A stretch of DNA of 14,392 bases from an uncultured Selenomonadaceae bacterium (GTDB taxonomy: Bacteria; Bacillota; Negativicutes; Selenomonadales; Selenomonadaceae). Shown here in pieces: positions 1 through 7,013 of the stretch. The notes beneath the pieces are model-generated. The model made no database searches, was not told the DNA's origin, and saw only the letters and a list, made by a program, of their open reading frames with translations. Each line of letters begins with the position of its first letter. Positions within the stretch are counted from its first letter, which is position 1. The position numbers and the translations under genes were made by a program. The stretch is from the NCBI GenBank assembly GCA_902782705.1, contig CACZOL010000175.1, positions 1 to 14,392 on the forward strand. The letters are read 5' to 3'.

Positions 1-127
1 AAACGAATGCGAACTCGCCTCGGAGCAGCTTTGCCGAATATGCGGGAAGCGTTGTAGGCAAAGACGGAAGCCCACCGTTAGAGAGGGTAGCGAACTGTTA
101 CGAAATAACTTCGCAATATGGCTTGTC

Positions 128-206
128 TAGGTTTCCGTGTGCGTCGTTGTCGTCGGTCGCCATAGCCCGCTATGGCTTCCTTCTCCGCCTGGCACACGAA
201 AACCTA
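128..206. repeat. Palindromic insert inside the T-box leader
   Basis: Bases 128-142 (TAGGTTTCCGTGTGC) and 192-206 are inverted copies of 15 bases with one mismatch. Nested inside them, GCCATAGC (159-166) and GCTATGGC (169-176) are perfect inverted copies separated by CC. A further hairpin lies just 5' of it (GCGAA 90-94 with TTCGC 110-114, GTTA 97-100 with TAAC 106-109). None of these belongs to the standard T-box fold. The arrangement suggests a small mobile palindromic repeat, such as a MITE or REP-like unit, or a lineage-specific structural insertion. Copy number in the genome cannot be judged from this window, and clear target duplications were not found. Confidence 0.5.
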
Positions 207-294
207 TCCTGCGCCCTATTTGCAAATTTGTTTCTGCACAGTTCTTGACGAGTGCGCGCTTTCGGGCGCGAACGAGAGTGGTAACACGCAGGCA

Positions 295-335
295 AAGCCT
301 TCGTCTCTTGATGGGACGAAGGCTTCTATATTTTT
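295..335 (+). terminator. T-box regulated terminator before leuA
   Basis: AAGCCTTCGTC (295-305) and GACGAAGGCTT (315-325) form a perfect 11-bp stem with a 9-base loop, followed by TTCTATATTTTT (324-335). Its 5' arm shares bases 302-305 with the 3' side of the antiterminator, so the two folds exclude each other as expected for a T-box switch. The AGGAGGG ribosome binding site begins at 336, immediately after the U-run. Confidence 0.9.
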
Positions 336-348
336 AGGAGGGATTGCG

Positions 349-2022
349 ATGCAAAATTATACGAAGTACAGGAAAGGTTATTATCTTCCGCCGGTTCTGG
401 ACCTTTCCTGGGCGAAGAAGGAATATCCGGATCATGCGCCGGTCTGGTGCAGCGTCGACCTTCGGGACGGCAATCAGTCCTTGATCATTCCGATGAGTCT
501 TGATGAGAAAATCGAGTTTTATAAAATGCTCGTCAAAATCGGTTTCAAGGAAATTGAAGTCGGATTTCCGGCAGCTTCCGATACCGAGTATGAATTTTTG
601 CGTCGCCTCGTGGACGACAATCTGATTCCGGACGACGTGACGGTACAGGTGTTGACGCAGGCGCGCCCACATATTATTCGCAAGACTTTCGAGGCGCTGC
701 GCGGCGTCAAGAATGCCATTGTCCACGTTTATAATTCCACGTCCGTCGCCCAGCGGGAGCAGGTTTTCCGCATGACGAAGGAAGAAATCAAGGAGATTGC
801 CGTCGAGGGAGCGAAACTCCTGAAAGAGCTGACGGAGGAAGCGGGAGAGAACTACCGTTTCGAGTATTCTCCGGAAAGCTTTACTGGCACGGAGCCCGAA
901 TATGCGTTGGAAGTTTGCAACGCCGTTCTTGACGTATGGCAGCCGAAAGCGGACCGGAAGCCGATCATCAATATTCCGGTGACGGTGGAAATGTCGATGC
1001 CGCACATCTATGCGATGCAGGTCGCGTATATCTCGCAGAATCTCAAATATCGGGAAAACGTCGTGCTTTCTCTGCACCCGCACAATGACCGCGGCTGTGG
1101 CGTGGCGGATTCGGAAATGGGGCTTCTTGCGGGTGCGGACCGCATCGAGGGAACGTTGTTCGGCAACGGCGAGCGGACGGGCAACGCCGATATTGTAACG
1201 ATCGGCATGAACATGTTTGCGCTGGGTATCGATCCGGAGCTCGATTTTTCAAATATGCCGGAACTTACGGAAATGTACGAGCGCGTGACGCGGATGCACG
1301 TCCACGACCGCCAGCCTTACGCGGGCTCCCTCGTCTTCGCCGCGTTCTCAGGCTCGCATCAGGACGCCATTGCAAAGGGCATGAAGTGGCGTGAGGAGAC
1401 GGATCCGGCGCGCTGGACGGTTCCTTACCTTCCCATCGATCCGCAGGACGTCGGGCGCGAATACGACGCCGACGTCATTCGCATCAACAGCCAGTCCGGC
1501 AAGGGCGGCGTCGGTTTCGTCATGGAGCATCAGTACGGCATCGTCATGCCAAAGAAAATGCGCGAAGACTTCGGGTATTTCGTCAAGAACGTTTCCGACC
1601 ACAAGCACAAGGAACTCTTGCCGGACGAGATATATCAGATTTTCCAGAACGAATATGTCAATGTCGAAATGCCGTACAAACTGATCGACTTTACGCTGAA
1701 AAAGGAGCCGGACGGTTCCCGCTCCGGCGAGGTCATCATGCTTGTCAACGGAAAAGAGCAGACGTATAAGGCGCGCGGCAACGGTCGTCTCGATGCGGTG
1801 TCGAGCGCGCTCCAGCAAAATCTTGGCGTCAGCTACAAAGACCTGACGTACAGCGAGCACGCTTTGGAAATCGGTCAGGCGTCGCGCGCGATGGCTTATA
1901 TCAGCGTCACAAGCGAAGACGGAAAGACCTATTGGGGCGCGGGCATGGACACCGACATCATCACGGCGTCGATCCTTGCACTCGTCAGCGCCATCAACCG
2001 AATGAAACACGCACAGGAATAA
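349..2022 (+). CDS. leuA: 2-isopropylmalate synthase
   Basis: LeuA condenses acetyl-CoA with 2-ketoisovalerate to 2-isopropylmalate, the first committed step of leucine synthesis, in the cytoplasm. The 557-residue product has the length of the long LeuA form. The HMGL-like TIM barrel carries RDGNQ at 39-43, with the metal- and substrate-binding aspartate and arginine, HPHND at 243-247 (metal-binding histidines), and GNGERTGN at 272-279. A C-terminal LeuA regulatory domain (about residues 435-555) normally binds leucine for feedback inhibition. The ATG at 349 follows AGGAGGG (336-342). An in-frame ATG at 172 was rejected because it lies inside the T-box RNA. Control is likely double: leucine T-box on transcription and feedback on the enzyme. 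The gene is followed by its own terminator. No leuB, leuC or leuD is next to it. Confidence 0.96.
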   Translation: MQNYTKYRKGYYLPPVLDLSWAKKEYPDHAPVWCSVDLRDGNQSLIIPMSLDEKIEFYKMLVKIGFKEIEVGFPAASDTEYEFLRRLVDDNLIPDDVTVQVLTQARPHIIRKTFEALRGVKNAIVHVYNSTSVAQREQVFRMTKEEIKEIAVEGAKLLKELTEEAGENYRFEYSPESFTGTEPEYALEVCNAVLDVWQPKADRKPIINIPVTVEMSMPHIYAMQVAYISQNLKYRENVVLSLHPHNDRGCGVADSEMGLLAGADRIEGTLFGNGERTGNADIVTIGMNMFALGIDPELDFSNMPELTEMYERVTRMHVHDRQPYAGSLVFAAFSGSHQDAIAKGMKWREETDPARWTVPYLPIDPQDVGREYDADVIRINSQSGKGGVGFVMEHQYGIVMPKKMREDFGYFVKNVSDHKHKELLPDEIYQIFQNEYVNVEMPYKLIDFTLKKEPDGSRSGEVIMLVNGKEQTYKARGNGRLDAVSSALQQNLGVSYKDLTYSEHALEIGQASRAMAYISVTSEDGKTYWGAGMDTDIITASILALVSAINRMKHAQE

Positions 2023-2030
2023 AACGTTGG

Positions 2031-2066
2031 AAAAACGGCATGGCATATTCGCCATGTCGTTTTTTG
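2031..2066 (+). terminator. Rho-independent terminator after leuA
   Basis: ACGGCATGGC (2035-2044) pairs with GCCATGTCGT (2051-2060), a 10-bp stem with one G-U pair and loop ATATTC, followed by a run of T to 2065. It sits 12 bases after the leuA stop codon, so leuA seems to be transcribed alone. Confidence 0.88.
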
Positions 2067-2115
2067 TGCTTGCTTTCCTACCTTGCGTATGGTATTCTTT
2101 GACCTAGGCAAACAG

Positions 2116-2142
2116 ATGACATCAAGGGGCTTGAGTTATACT
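2116..2142 (+). promoter_or_regulatory. Candidate promoter of panB-panE
   Basis: TATACT (2137-2142) is a good -10 box. The best -35 candidate is ATGACA (2116-2121) with a short 15-base spacer. A better-matching TTGACC at 2099-2104 is too far away (32 bases). Transcription would start near 2149 and give a leader of about 180 bases before panB. The -35 match and spacing are weak. Confidence 0.45.
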
Positions 2143-2175
2143 GCCAATGCCGGTAATAAAGGACGCGGTTCGTGG

Positions 2176-2222
2176 GCTGCTCGGATCATATTGACCGAGA
2201 CGGCAAATCATGCGGATTGCCG
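2176..2222 (+). promoter_or_regulatory. Tandem bulged-A hairpins, possible pan RNA motif
   Basis: Hairpin 1: GCTGCTCGG (2176-2184), bulged A 2185, TCA (2186-2188), loop TAT, TGA (2192-2194), CCGAG (2195-2199), bulged A 2200, CGGC (2201-2204). Hairpin 2: CGGCAA (2201-2206), bulged A 2207, TC, loop of 5, GA (2215-2216), TTGCCG (2217-2222). Both carry the same A-TCAT...GA core. The published 'pan' motif lies upstream of panB in Firmicutes, often in tandem, and is a hairpin with two conserved bulged adenosines, so location and shape agree. The hairpins share 2201-2204, so their outer pairs cannot all form together. Identity with the family is inferred; hairpin 2 shows only one of the two bulges. 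Confidence 0.5.
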
Positions 2223-2235
2223 CCGGGGCGTATAC

Positions 2236-2268
2236 AGGCTTCTTTGTCATGGGCAAAGAAGCTTTTTT
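2236..2268 (+). terminator. Terminator-like hairpin in the panB leader
   Basis: GCTTCTTTG (2238-2246) and CAAAGAAGC (2254-2262) form a perfect 9-bp stem with a 7-base loop, followed by six T (2263-2268). It lies 63 bases before the panB start and just after the tandem hairpins, so it could act as an attenuator. GTATAC occurs on both sides (2230-2235 and 2272-2277) and could extend or compete with the fold. Confidence 0.7.
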
Positions 2269-2331
2269 ATTGTATACGGGCGTAAAGCGACAGGTCGTTG
2301 TTTGCTGAAATTTTGCAGGAGGTGCATATTC

Positions 2332-3171
2332 ATGTCAAACCAACCGTTTACCGTTGCTACTTTTAAGGAAAGGAAAGCCAGCAAGACGCCGGTCACGATG
2401 ATTACCGCTTATGATTATTCGATGGCGCAGCTCGTGGAAGAATCCGGGATTGATACAATCCTGGTAGGCGATTCCTTGGGGAACGTCATGTTGGGTTATG
2501 GATCAACGCTGCCGGTCACGATGGAAGATATGATTCATCATGGGAAAGCCGTTTGCCGCGGGGTGAAGAACACGTTCGTCGTCGTCGATATGCCGTTCAT
2601 GAGCTATCAGGTGTCGGCGGAGCAGGCGGTGGAAAATGCAGGACGTTTATTGAAAGAAACGAATTGTCAGGCGGTAAAATTGGAAGGCGGCGTGGAAATC
2701 TTGCCGGGCATTGAAAAGATGATTGCCGCAGGAATTCCTGTCGTCGGACATCTTGGGTTGACGCCGCAGTCGGTGAACCAGCTCGGCGGCTATAAGGTGC
2801 AGGGAAAAGACGCCGCTACCGCGCAGAAACTGATAGACGACGCAAAAGCGCTGGATCAAGCCGGTTGCTGCGCGATCGTTTTGGAGTGCGTGCCTTCCCG
2901 GTTGGCGGAAAAAGTGACGGCAAGCGTCAATGCCGTCACGATAGGAATCGGAGGCGGAAACGGCTGCGATGGGCAAGTGCTCGTCGTCAACGACATGCTC
3001 GGTTTCTCCAACGGGTTCTGCCCTAAATTCGTGAAGCGCTTCGCCAATCTCCACGACGATATCGTGAATGCGATGAAAGACTACAAAGACGAGGTGACGG
3101 CTCGCAGTTTCCCCGTGGAGGGAGAACATACCTTCAAGATCTCGGACGAGACGCTTGAAAAACTGTATTGA
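2332..3171 (+). CDS. panB: 3-methyl-2-oxobutanoate hydroxymethyltransferase
   Basis: PanB adds a hydroxymethyl group from 5,10-methylene-tetrahydrofolate to 2-ketoisovalerate, giving ketopantoate, the first step of pantothenate (vitamin B5, CoA) synthesis. The product has 279 residues, close to the family's 260-280. Family signatures in order are MITAYD (23-28), VGDSLGN (45-51, metal-binding aspartate), KLEGG (116-120), GHLGLTPQS, LECVP (E185, the expected catalytic glutamate) and CDGQVLV. The chosen ATG follows AGGAGG (2317-2322) and begins a normal PanB N-terminus. The reading frame stays open back to 2083, but that part lies in the structured leader. It is followed after 29 bases by panE, so the two are likely co-transcribed. 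panC and panD are not in the window. Confidence 0.96.
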   Translation: MSNQPFTVATFKERKASKTPVTMITAYDYSMAQLVEESGIDTILVGDSLGNVMLGYGSTLPVTMEDMIHHGKAVCRGVKNTFVVVDMPFMSYQVSAEQAVENAGRLLKETNCQAVKLEGGVEILPGIEKMIAAGIPVVGHLGLTPQSVNQLGGYKVQGKDAATAQKLIDDAKALDQAGCCAIVLECVPSRLAEKVTASVNAVTIGIGGGNGCDGQVLVVNDMLGFSNGFCPKFVKRFANLHDDIVNAMKDYKDEVTARSFPVEGEHTFKISDETLEKLY

Positions 3172-3200
3172 CGTATGGTCTCTTATAAGGAGGGGAAAAA

Positions 3201-4127
3201 ATGAAATTTGCGGTTCTTGGCGCCGGCGGCGTCGGCGGCATTGTCGGCGCTTATCTGGCCCTGGCGGGGAACGACTTGACCTTTATTGCACGCGGCGCGC
3301 ATTTGGCGGCCATCAAGGAAAAAGGTTTTTTGCTTCGCACTTCGCATCGCGGGGATATTCCCGTACCGACTGCGAAAGCCTGTGCAAGCGATGAATATGA
3401 CGATACGCCGGACGTGATCTTCGTCTGTTTCAAGTACTATAGTTTGCCGGACGCGATTGAGTTTGTAAGGCGGCATGCGGGGAAAGAGACGCTTGTCATT
3501 CCTCTTTTGAACGTTTTCGGAACGGGGGAGGTTATGCAAAAGGAACTGCCGGATGCGACGGTTTTGGACGGCTGCGTCTATATTTACGGTATGGTGGAGT
3601 CGCCGGGTATCGTCGCGCAGCCGGCCCCTATCCTGCGGATTTTTTACGGGTATCGTCCAAAGCAGGAACGTCGCTTGGAATCGCTGGCCAAGGAGTTGGA
3701 GCCTGTCTTGCAGGCGGCGGATATTGACGGCCATTTTACGGAGAATATTCGGCGGGAAGCGCTGCAGAAATTCAGCTATGTATCGCCGCTCGGAGCGGCG
3801 GGCCTCTATTTCGACGCAGTCAGCGGCGATTTTCTTCGGGAAGGGGAGCCGAGAAAACTGTTCATCGGCTTGATTGAGGAAATTGAGGCGCTCGGTCGCA
3901 GTATGGGGATTCAGTTTGAAAAATCCTTGGTCGACGTTAATTTGAAATTGATGGATTCTTTTACGAAGGATCTCAAGACTTCGATGCAGAGAGACGTGGC
4001 GCATGGGGGGCCGTCCGAATTTGACGGTCTCGTTCATCGCGTTTCGCGTCTCGGAAAAGAATACCATGTCGCTACGCCGTTGTATGATAAGATCAGCGCG
4101 TGGGGGAAAGAAAAGGGAATATGTTGA
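3201..4127 (+). CDS. panE: 2-dehydropantoate 2-reductase (ketopantoate reductase)
   Basis: PanE reduces ketopantoate to pantoate with NADPH, the step after PanB. The 308-residue product opens with the Rossmann dinucleotide motif GAGGVGG (7-13). A central segment ends in LQKFSYVSPLGAAG, where K190 sits where the family has its catalytic lysine. The helical C-terminal domain contains SMQRD and PSEFDG, with E273 matching the conserved substrate-binding glutamate. The ATG follows a strong GGAGGGG site. Position directly behind panB supports pantothenate synthesis rather than another member of the ApbA/PanE superfamily, although such reductases can differ in substrate. A strong hairpin ends the unit downstream. 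Confidence 0.92.
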   Translation: MKFAVLGAGGVGGIVGAYLALAGNDLTFIARGAHLAAIKEKGFLLRTSHRGDIPVPTAKACASDEYDDTPDVIFVCFKYYSLPDAIEFVRRHAGKETLVIPLLNVFGTGEVMQKELPDATVLDGCVYIYGMVESPGIVAQPAPILRIFYGYRPKQERRLESLAKELEPVLQAADIDGHFTENIRREALQKFSYVSPLGAAGLYFDAVSGDFLREGEPRKLFIGLIEEIEALGRSMGIQFEKSLVDVNLKLMDSFTKDLKTSMQRDVAHGGPSEFDGLVHRVSRLGKEYHVATPLYDKISAWGKEKGIC

Positions 4128-4132
4128 CAGCG

Positions 4133-4165
4133 GGGCGCGCCGGATGGCGCGCCCTTATTGATTTT
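4133..4165 (+). terminator. Terminator after panE
   Basis: GGGCGCGCC (4133-4141) and GGCGCGCCC (4146-4154) form a perfect, very G+C-rich 9-bp stem with loop GGAT. The tail TTATTGATTTT is only moderately T-rich, so efficiency is uncertain. It separates panBE from the threonine operon. Confidence 0.75.
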
Positions 4166-4186
4166 AATGGAAACCATGAATTCCTG

Positions 4187-4216
4187 TTGCATTTGTCAAA
4201 TGAGGAATGGTATAAT
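4187..4216 (+). promoter_or_regulatory. Promoter of the pheB-hom-thrB operon
   Basis: TTGCAT (4187-4192) and a perfect TATAAT (4211-4216) are 18 bases apart, and TGG directly before the -10 makes it an extended -10 promoter. The start site would be near 4223, giving a leader of about 45 bases with no room for a riboswitch. Confidence 0.85.
4190..4202. promoter_or_regulatory. Candidate operator palindrome in promoter spacer
   Basis: CATTTG-T-CAAATG is a perfect 6-bp inverted repeat around a central T. It overlaps the end of the -35 box and fills the first half of the spacer, where a bound repressor would block RNA polymerase. The first gene of the operon is a PheB/ThrR-family protein, a candidate to bind here. 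Short A+T-rich palindromes also arise by chance. Confidence 0.35.
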
Positions 4217-4266
4217 ATCCTCCGTGTGAAGAAAATGTTCCATTGGATATAAACGGAGGGGCTTTC

Positions 4267-4713
4267 ATGAAAAAAACGTCTAAGGGTTTTTATTTGGTTT
4301 GCGAGGAGATTCTTCCCGGGGCGATCAAAAAAACGATTCGCGTCAAGGAAATGTTGAAACGCGGTGAAGCGAGAACGATTAATGAAGCCGTCGAGAAGAT
4401 GAGCCTGAGCCGGAGCGCGTACTACAAATACAAGGATTACGTGTTTCCGTTTTACGAAGCAAGCCAAAATAAACTCATCACGCTGACGTTTTTTTTGGAG
4501 AACAAGAAAGGCGTCCTTTCCAGTATCTTGAATATGATTTCGGACGCGTCCGGCAACGTATTGACCATTCATCAGGGCATTCCGCTTCAGGGCGTGGCAA
4601 ATACGACGATTTCCATTGAAACGGACAAGCTTTCCACGAATCTTGAAGCGCTGCTGGAGAAACTTCGTTCGCTCGGCGGCGTGAAAAAGCTGGAAATTCT
4701 TGGGCAGGAGTGA
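4267..4713 (+). CDS. ACT-domain protein, PheB/ThrR family (UPF0735)
   Basis: The 148-residue product matches the length of the UPF0735 family, of which B. subtilis PheB is a member. Residues about 20-60 hold a stretch typical of a helix-turn-helix (RTINEAVEKM followed by SLSRSAYYKYKDYV). Residues about 72-145 form one ACT domain (LITLTFFLENKKGVLSSIL and onward), a fold that binds amino acids. The B. subtilis member has been reported, as I recall it, as a repressor of hom-thrCB, and here the gene heads an operon with hom and thrB. I infer a threonine-responsive regulator that may control its own operon. The ATG at 4267 follows CGGAGGGG; an in-frame TTG at 4243 lacks such a site. The older name PheB would suggest phenylalanine synthesis, which this context does not support. 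Confidence 0.88.
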   Translation: MKKTSKGFYLVCEEILPGAIKKTIRVKEMLKRGEARTINEAVEKMSLSRSAYYKYKDYVFPFYEASQNKLITLTFFLENKKGVLSSILNMISDASGNVLTIHQGIPLQGVANTTISIETDKLSTNLEALLEKLRSLGGVKKLEILGQE

Positions 4714-4723
4714 GAGTACGGGA

Positions 4724-6031
4724 ATGGAAAAACCGATCAAGATTGGACTTTTGGGCGCGGGAACTGTCGGTTCCGGCGTTCTTCAGGTGCTGCATGAGAA
4801 CGCCCGGGAAGTTGCGCTGAAAGCAGGAGCTCCGGTCAAGGTCAAAGCGGTGCTCGTCCGCGACGCAAAAAAGACGCGCCCGCACATGGAAGATTTGCTC
4901 GTAACGGATAAGATTGAAGATATTCTCGAAGATGAGGAAATCCAGATTGTCGTCGAATTGATGGGCGGCCTGAAGCCCGCGCGGGAGTATATGCTGGCGG
5001 CGATGGAAGCCGGAAAGCATGTCGTGACGGCAAATAAGGACGTCATCGCCCAATTCGGCAAGGAAATGTTTGAGACGGCGGAAAAGAATAATGTCGGGTT
5101 CCTTTTTGAAGCCAGCGTCGGCGGCGGCATTCCGATTATCCGTCCCATCATGGAGAGCCTGACCGCGAATCGTATCACCGAAGTGATTGGTATCGTAAAC
5201 GGTACGACGAATTATATGCTGACGAAAATGACCGAATTTGGAGAGGATTACCAATCGGTCTTAAAGGAAGCGCAGGCGAAAGGCTATGCCGAGGCGAATC
5301 CCGCAGCGGACGTTGAGGGATTGGACGCGGCGCGAAAAGCGGCAATCTTGGCTTCCTTGGCTTTCAATACGAGAGTGACGCTGCAGGCAGTGTCGGTAGA
5401 GGGCATTACAAAGATTACGCCGGAGGACATCGATTATGCCCGGCAGCTTGGGTATGTCATAAAGCTCCTTGCGATTGCGAAGGATTCGCCGGAAAAGGGC
5501 GTCGACGTACGCGTGCATCCGACGTTCCTGCCGAAAGATCACCCGCTGGCGTCTGTCAGCGATGTGTTCAACGCAATCTTTATCAAGGGAAACGCCATCG
5601 GCGAGGCAATGTTTTACGGTCGCGGCGCGGGTTCGCTTCCGACGGCTTCGGCGGTCATCGCGGATATTGTGTCTTTGGCGAGAGGCATTGTCAGCGGCGA
5701 AGTGCGTGAGATCGGATTGCAGACGTTCGAAGAAAAGCATTTGTGTCCGGTGGAAGAGACGGTTTCCGCGTACTATGTGCGTCTCTTGGTTGCGGATATG
5801 CCGGGCGTTCTTGGCGCAATCGCCACCGCGTTTGGCGACGAGGGCGTCAGTCTGAATTCAGTAATCCAGACGCGCAAGGTTGGCGATCTCGCAGAGATTG
5901 TCGCTATTACGCATCATGTCAAACATCGCCGCATCGAGCGGGCGCAGCGGACGCTCAATGCGCTTCCCGTCGTGACGAAGATATCGAGCGTGATTCGTGT
6001 TGAAACGCCGCCTACGAAAGAGGTTGAATGA
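4724..6031 (+). CDS. hom: Homoserine dehydrogenase
   Basis: Hom reduces aspartate semialdehyde to homoserine with NAD(P)H, at the branch leading to threonine and methionine. The 435-residue product has a Rossmann motif GAGTVGSG (11-18), ANKDV (103-107, K105 catalytic), the NGTTNYML signature, and EGLDAARK with D201 and K205 at the active site. A C-terminal ACT domain (about 350-425, starting YYVRLLVADMPGVLG) is the usual site of threonine feedback. It is the monofunctional Gram-positive type, with no aspartate kinase fused. The ribosome site AGGAG (4706-4710) overlaps the end of the previous gene, and an upstream in-frame TTG at 4700 was rejected because it precedes that site. The stop codon abuts the thrB start, showing tight coupling. 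Confidence 0.96.
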   Translation: MEKPIKIGLLGAGTVGSGVLQVLHENAREVALKAGAPVKVKAVLVRDAKKTRPHMEDLLVTDKIEDILEDEEIQIVVELMGGLKPAREYMLAAMEAGKHVVTANKDVIAQFGKEMFETAEKNNVGFLFEASVGGGIPIIRPIMESLTANRITEVIGIVNGTTNYMLTKMTEFGEDYQSVLKEAQAKGYAEANPAADVEGLDAARKAAILASLAFNTRVTLQAVSVEGITKITPEDIDYARQLGYVIKLLAIAKDSPEKGVDVRVHPTFLPKDHPLASVSDVFNAIFIKGNAIGEAMFYGRGAGSLPTASAVIADIVSLARGIVSGEVREIGLQTFEEKHLCPVEETVSAYYVRLLVADMPGVLGAIATAFGDEGVSLNSVIQTRKVGDLAEIVAITHHVKHRRIERAQRTLNALPVVTKISSVIRVETPPTKEVE

Positions 6032-6949
6032 ATGGAAAAATCTGTGAAGATTCGCGTGCCGGCAACCAGCGCGAATTGCGGCCCCGGATTTGATTGCCTG
6101 GGCGTTGCCTGCACGATGTACAATGAGCTTTCGTTGACGCTCAAAAAAGAACCGGGCGTAGAGATACAGGTTGAGGGCGAGGGCGCGGAGAATATCCCGA
6201 CGGATGAGCGCAATCTCGCATGGCGTTCGATACAAATGCTTTTGCGTCGTGTGAAAGCGGACGACACGTTTCGGGGCGCATTCATTCGCATGAAAAACGG
6301 CGTGCCTCTCTCACGAGGACTTGGCAGCAGCGCGGCGGCGATTGTCGGCGCGTTGAAAGCGGCGAACGTGGCCCTTGGAAATCCTTATGACCGGCGAGGC
6401 CTTTTGCAGATCGCGACCGATTTGGAGGGGCACCCGGATAATGTGGCGCCGGCGATTTACGGCGGGTTTACGGTCAGCTTAGTGCAAGACGGCGTACCGG
6501 AGAGCTTTTCGTTTTTGCCGCGGATTTCTTTGAAAATGATCGTTGCGATTCCTGATTTCCCCCTTTCGACAAAGGCGGCTCGCGATGCGCTTCCGGCGAA
6601 CGTGCCGATGAAAGACGCGGTGTTTAATGTGGGGCGTGCGGCCATGCTTGTCGGCGCGTTGGCAAAAGGAAATGAGATGTTCTTGCGCCATGCGTTTGAG
6701 GACGCGCTGCATCAGCCGTATCGTGCGAAATTGATTCCCGGCATGTATGAGGTTTTTGACGCGGCGCGGGAGGCGGGCGCGCTGGGAGCTGCGATGAGCG
6801 GCGCCGGTCCGTGCATCATCGCGTATGCGACGGAACACGCAGAGGCAATCGGCGACGCGATGGTCGAGACGTTCCGCCGTCATGAAGTCGAAGCGCGCGC
6901 CGTGGTGCTCGGCGTGGAAGAGCGCGGGGCGTATATTGTGAAAGAATAA
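6032..6949 (+). CDS. thrB: Homoserine kinase
   Basis: ThrB phosphorylates homoserine to O-phosphohomoserine, the substrate of threonine synthase. The 305-residue product is a GHMP kinase. Its N-terminal motif PATSANCGPGFDCLG starts at residue 10, the ATP-binding loop PLSRGLGSSAAA lies at 92-103, LEGHPDNVAPAIYGG follows, and the C-terminal GHMP motif is AMSGAGPCIIAY. The ATG directly follows the hom TGA with no gap, so translation is probably coupled. No threonine synthase gene (thrC) is in this operon or window; it must be elsewhere. A terminator follows at once. Confidence 0.96.
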   Translation: MEKSVKIRVPATSANCGPGFDCLGVACTMYNELSLTLKKEPGVEIQVEGEGAENIPTDERNLAWRSIQMLLRRVKADDTFRGAFIRMKNGVPLSRGLGSSAAAIVGALKAANVALGNPYDRRGLLQIATDLEGHPDNVAPAIYGGFTVSLVQDGVPESFSFLPRISLKMIVAIPDFPLSTKAARDALPANVPMKDAVFNVGRAAMLVGALAKGNEMFLRHAFEDALHQPYRAKLIPGMYEVFDAAREAGALGAAMSGAGPCIIAYATEHAEAIGDAMVETFRRHEVEARAVVLGVEERGAYIVKE

Positions 6950-6954
6950 GAATT

Positions 6955-6979
6955 GCGGGGCGTAAAGCCCTGCTTTTTT
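6955..6979 (+). terminator. Terminator after thrB
   Basis: GCGGGGC (6955-6961) and GCCCTGC (6967-6973) form a 7-bp stem with one G-U pair, loop GTAAA, then six T (6974-6979). It begins 5 bases after the thrB stop. The next gene starts only 34 bases later and has no clear promoter of its own, so read-through may feed it. Confidence 0.85.
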
Positions 6980-7013
6980 ATATGAAGGCGCAGAGAGGGT
7001 ATTGGAGGCCGAT

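Larger units (their letters stand above)
1..335 (+). promoter_or_regulatory. Leucine T-box leader of leuA (5' part outside window)
   Basis: A T-box RNA pairs with uncharged tRNA and lets transcription pass a terminator. The 3' side of Stem I is present as GAA-CTC-GCC with CTC at 14-16, a leucine specifier codon, followed by CGGAG. Stem II pairs 29-35 with 57-63. A Stem IIA/B-like element pairs 64-67 with 75-78 and ends in GTTA; its loop CCC (71-73) can pair with GGG (85-87). Stem III is CGCGC (255-259) with GCGCG (266-270). The T-box sequence lies at 271-289. In the antiterminator, 273-278 pairs with 305-310 and ACG (286-288) with CGT (302-304), leaving a 7-base bulge TGGTAAC (279-285). TGGT fits a tRNA ending A-CCA, as expected for tRNA-Leu. 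The 5' half of Stem I and the promoter lie before base 1. The stretch 88-247 is far longer than the usual linker. Confidence 0.88.

Noticed and set aside
142..158. GTCGTTGTCGTCGGTCG as a microsatellite or CRISPR-like repeat
   Set aside because: It is a single short imperfect run of GTC-like triplets within the palindromic insert, with no spacers or further copies in the window.
137..337. Short open frames and an in-frame ATG at 172 upstream of leuA
   Set aside because: They lie within the T-box RNA and its terminator; the LeuA family start and the AGGAGGG site point to 349.
2099..2104. TTGACC as -35 of the panB promoter
   Set aside because: It is 32 bases from the TATACT box, too far for a sigma-A promoter.
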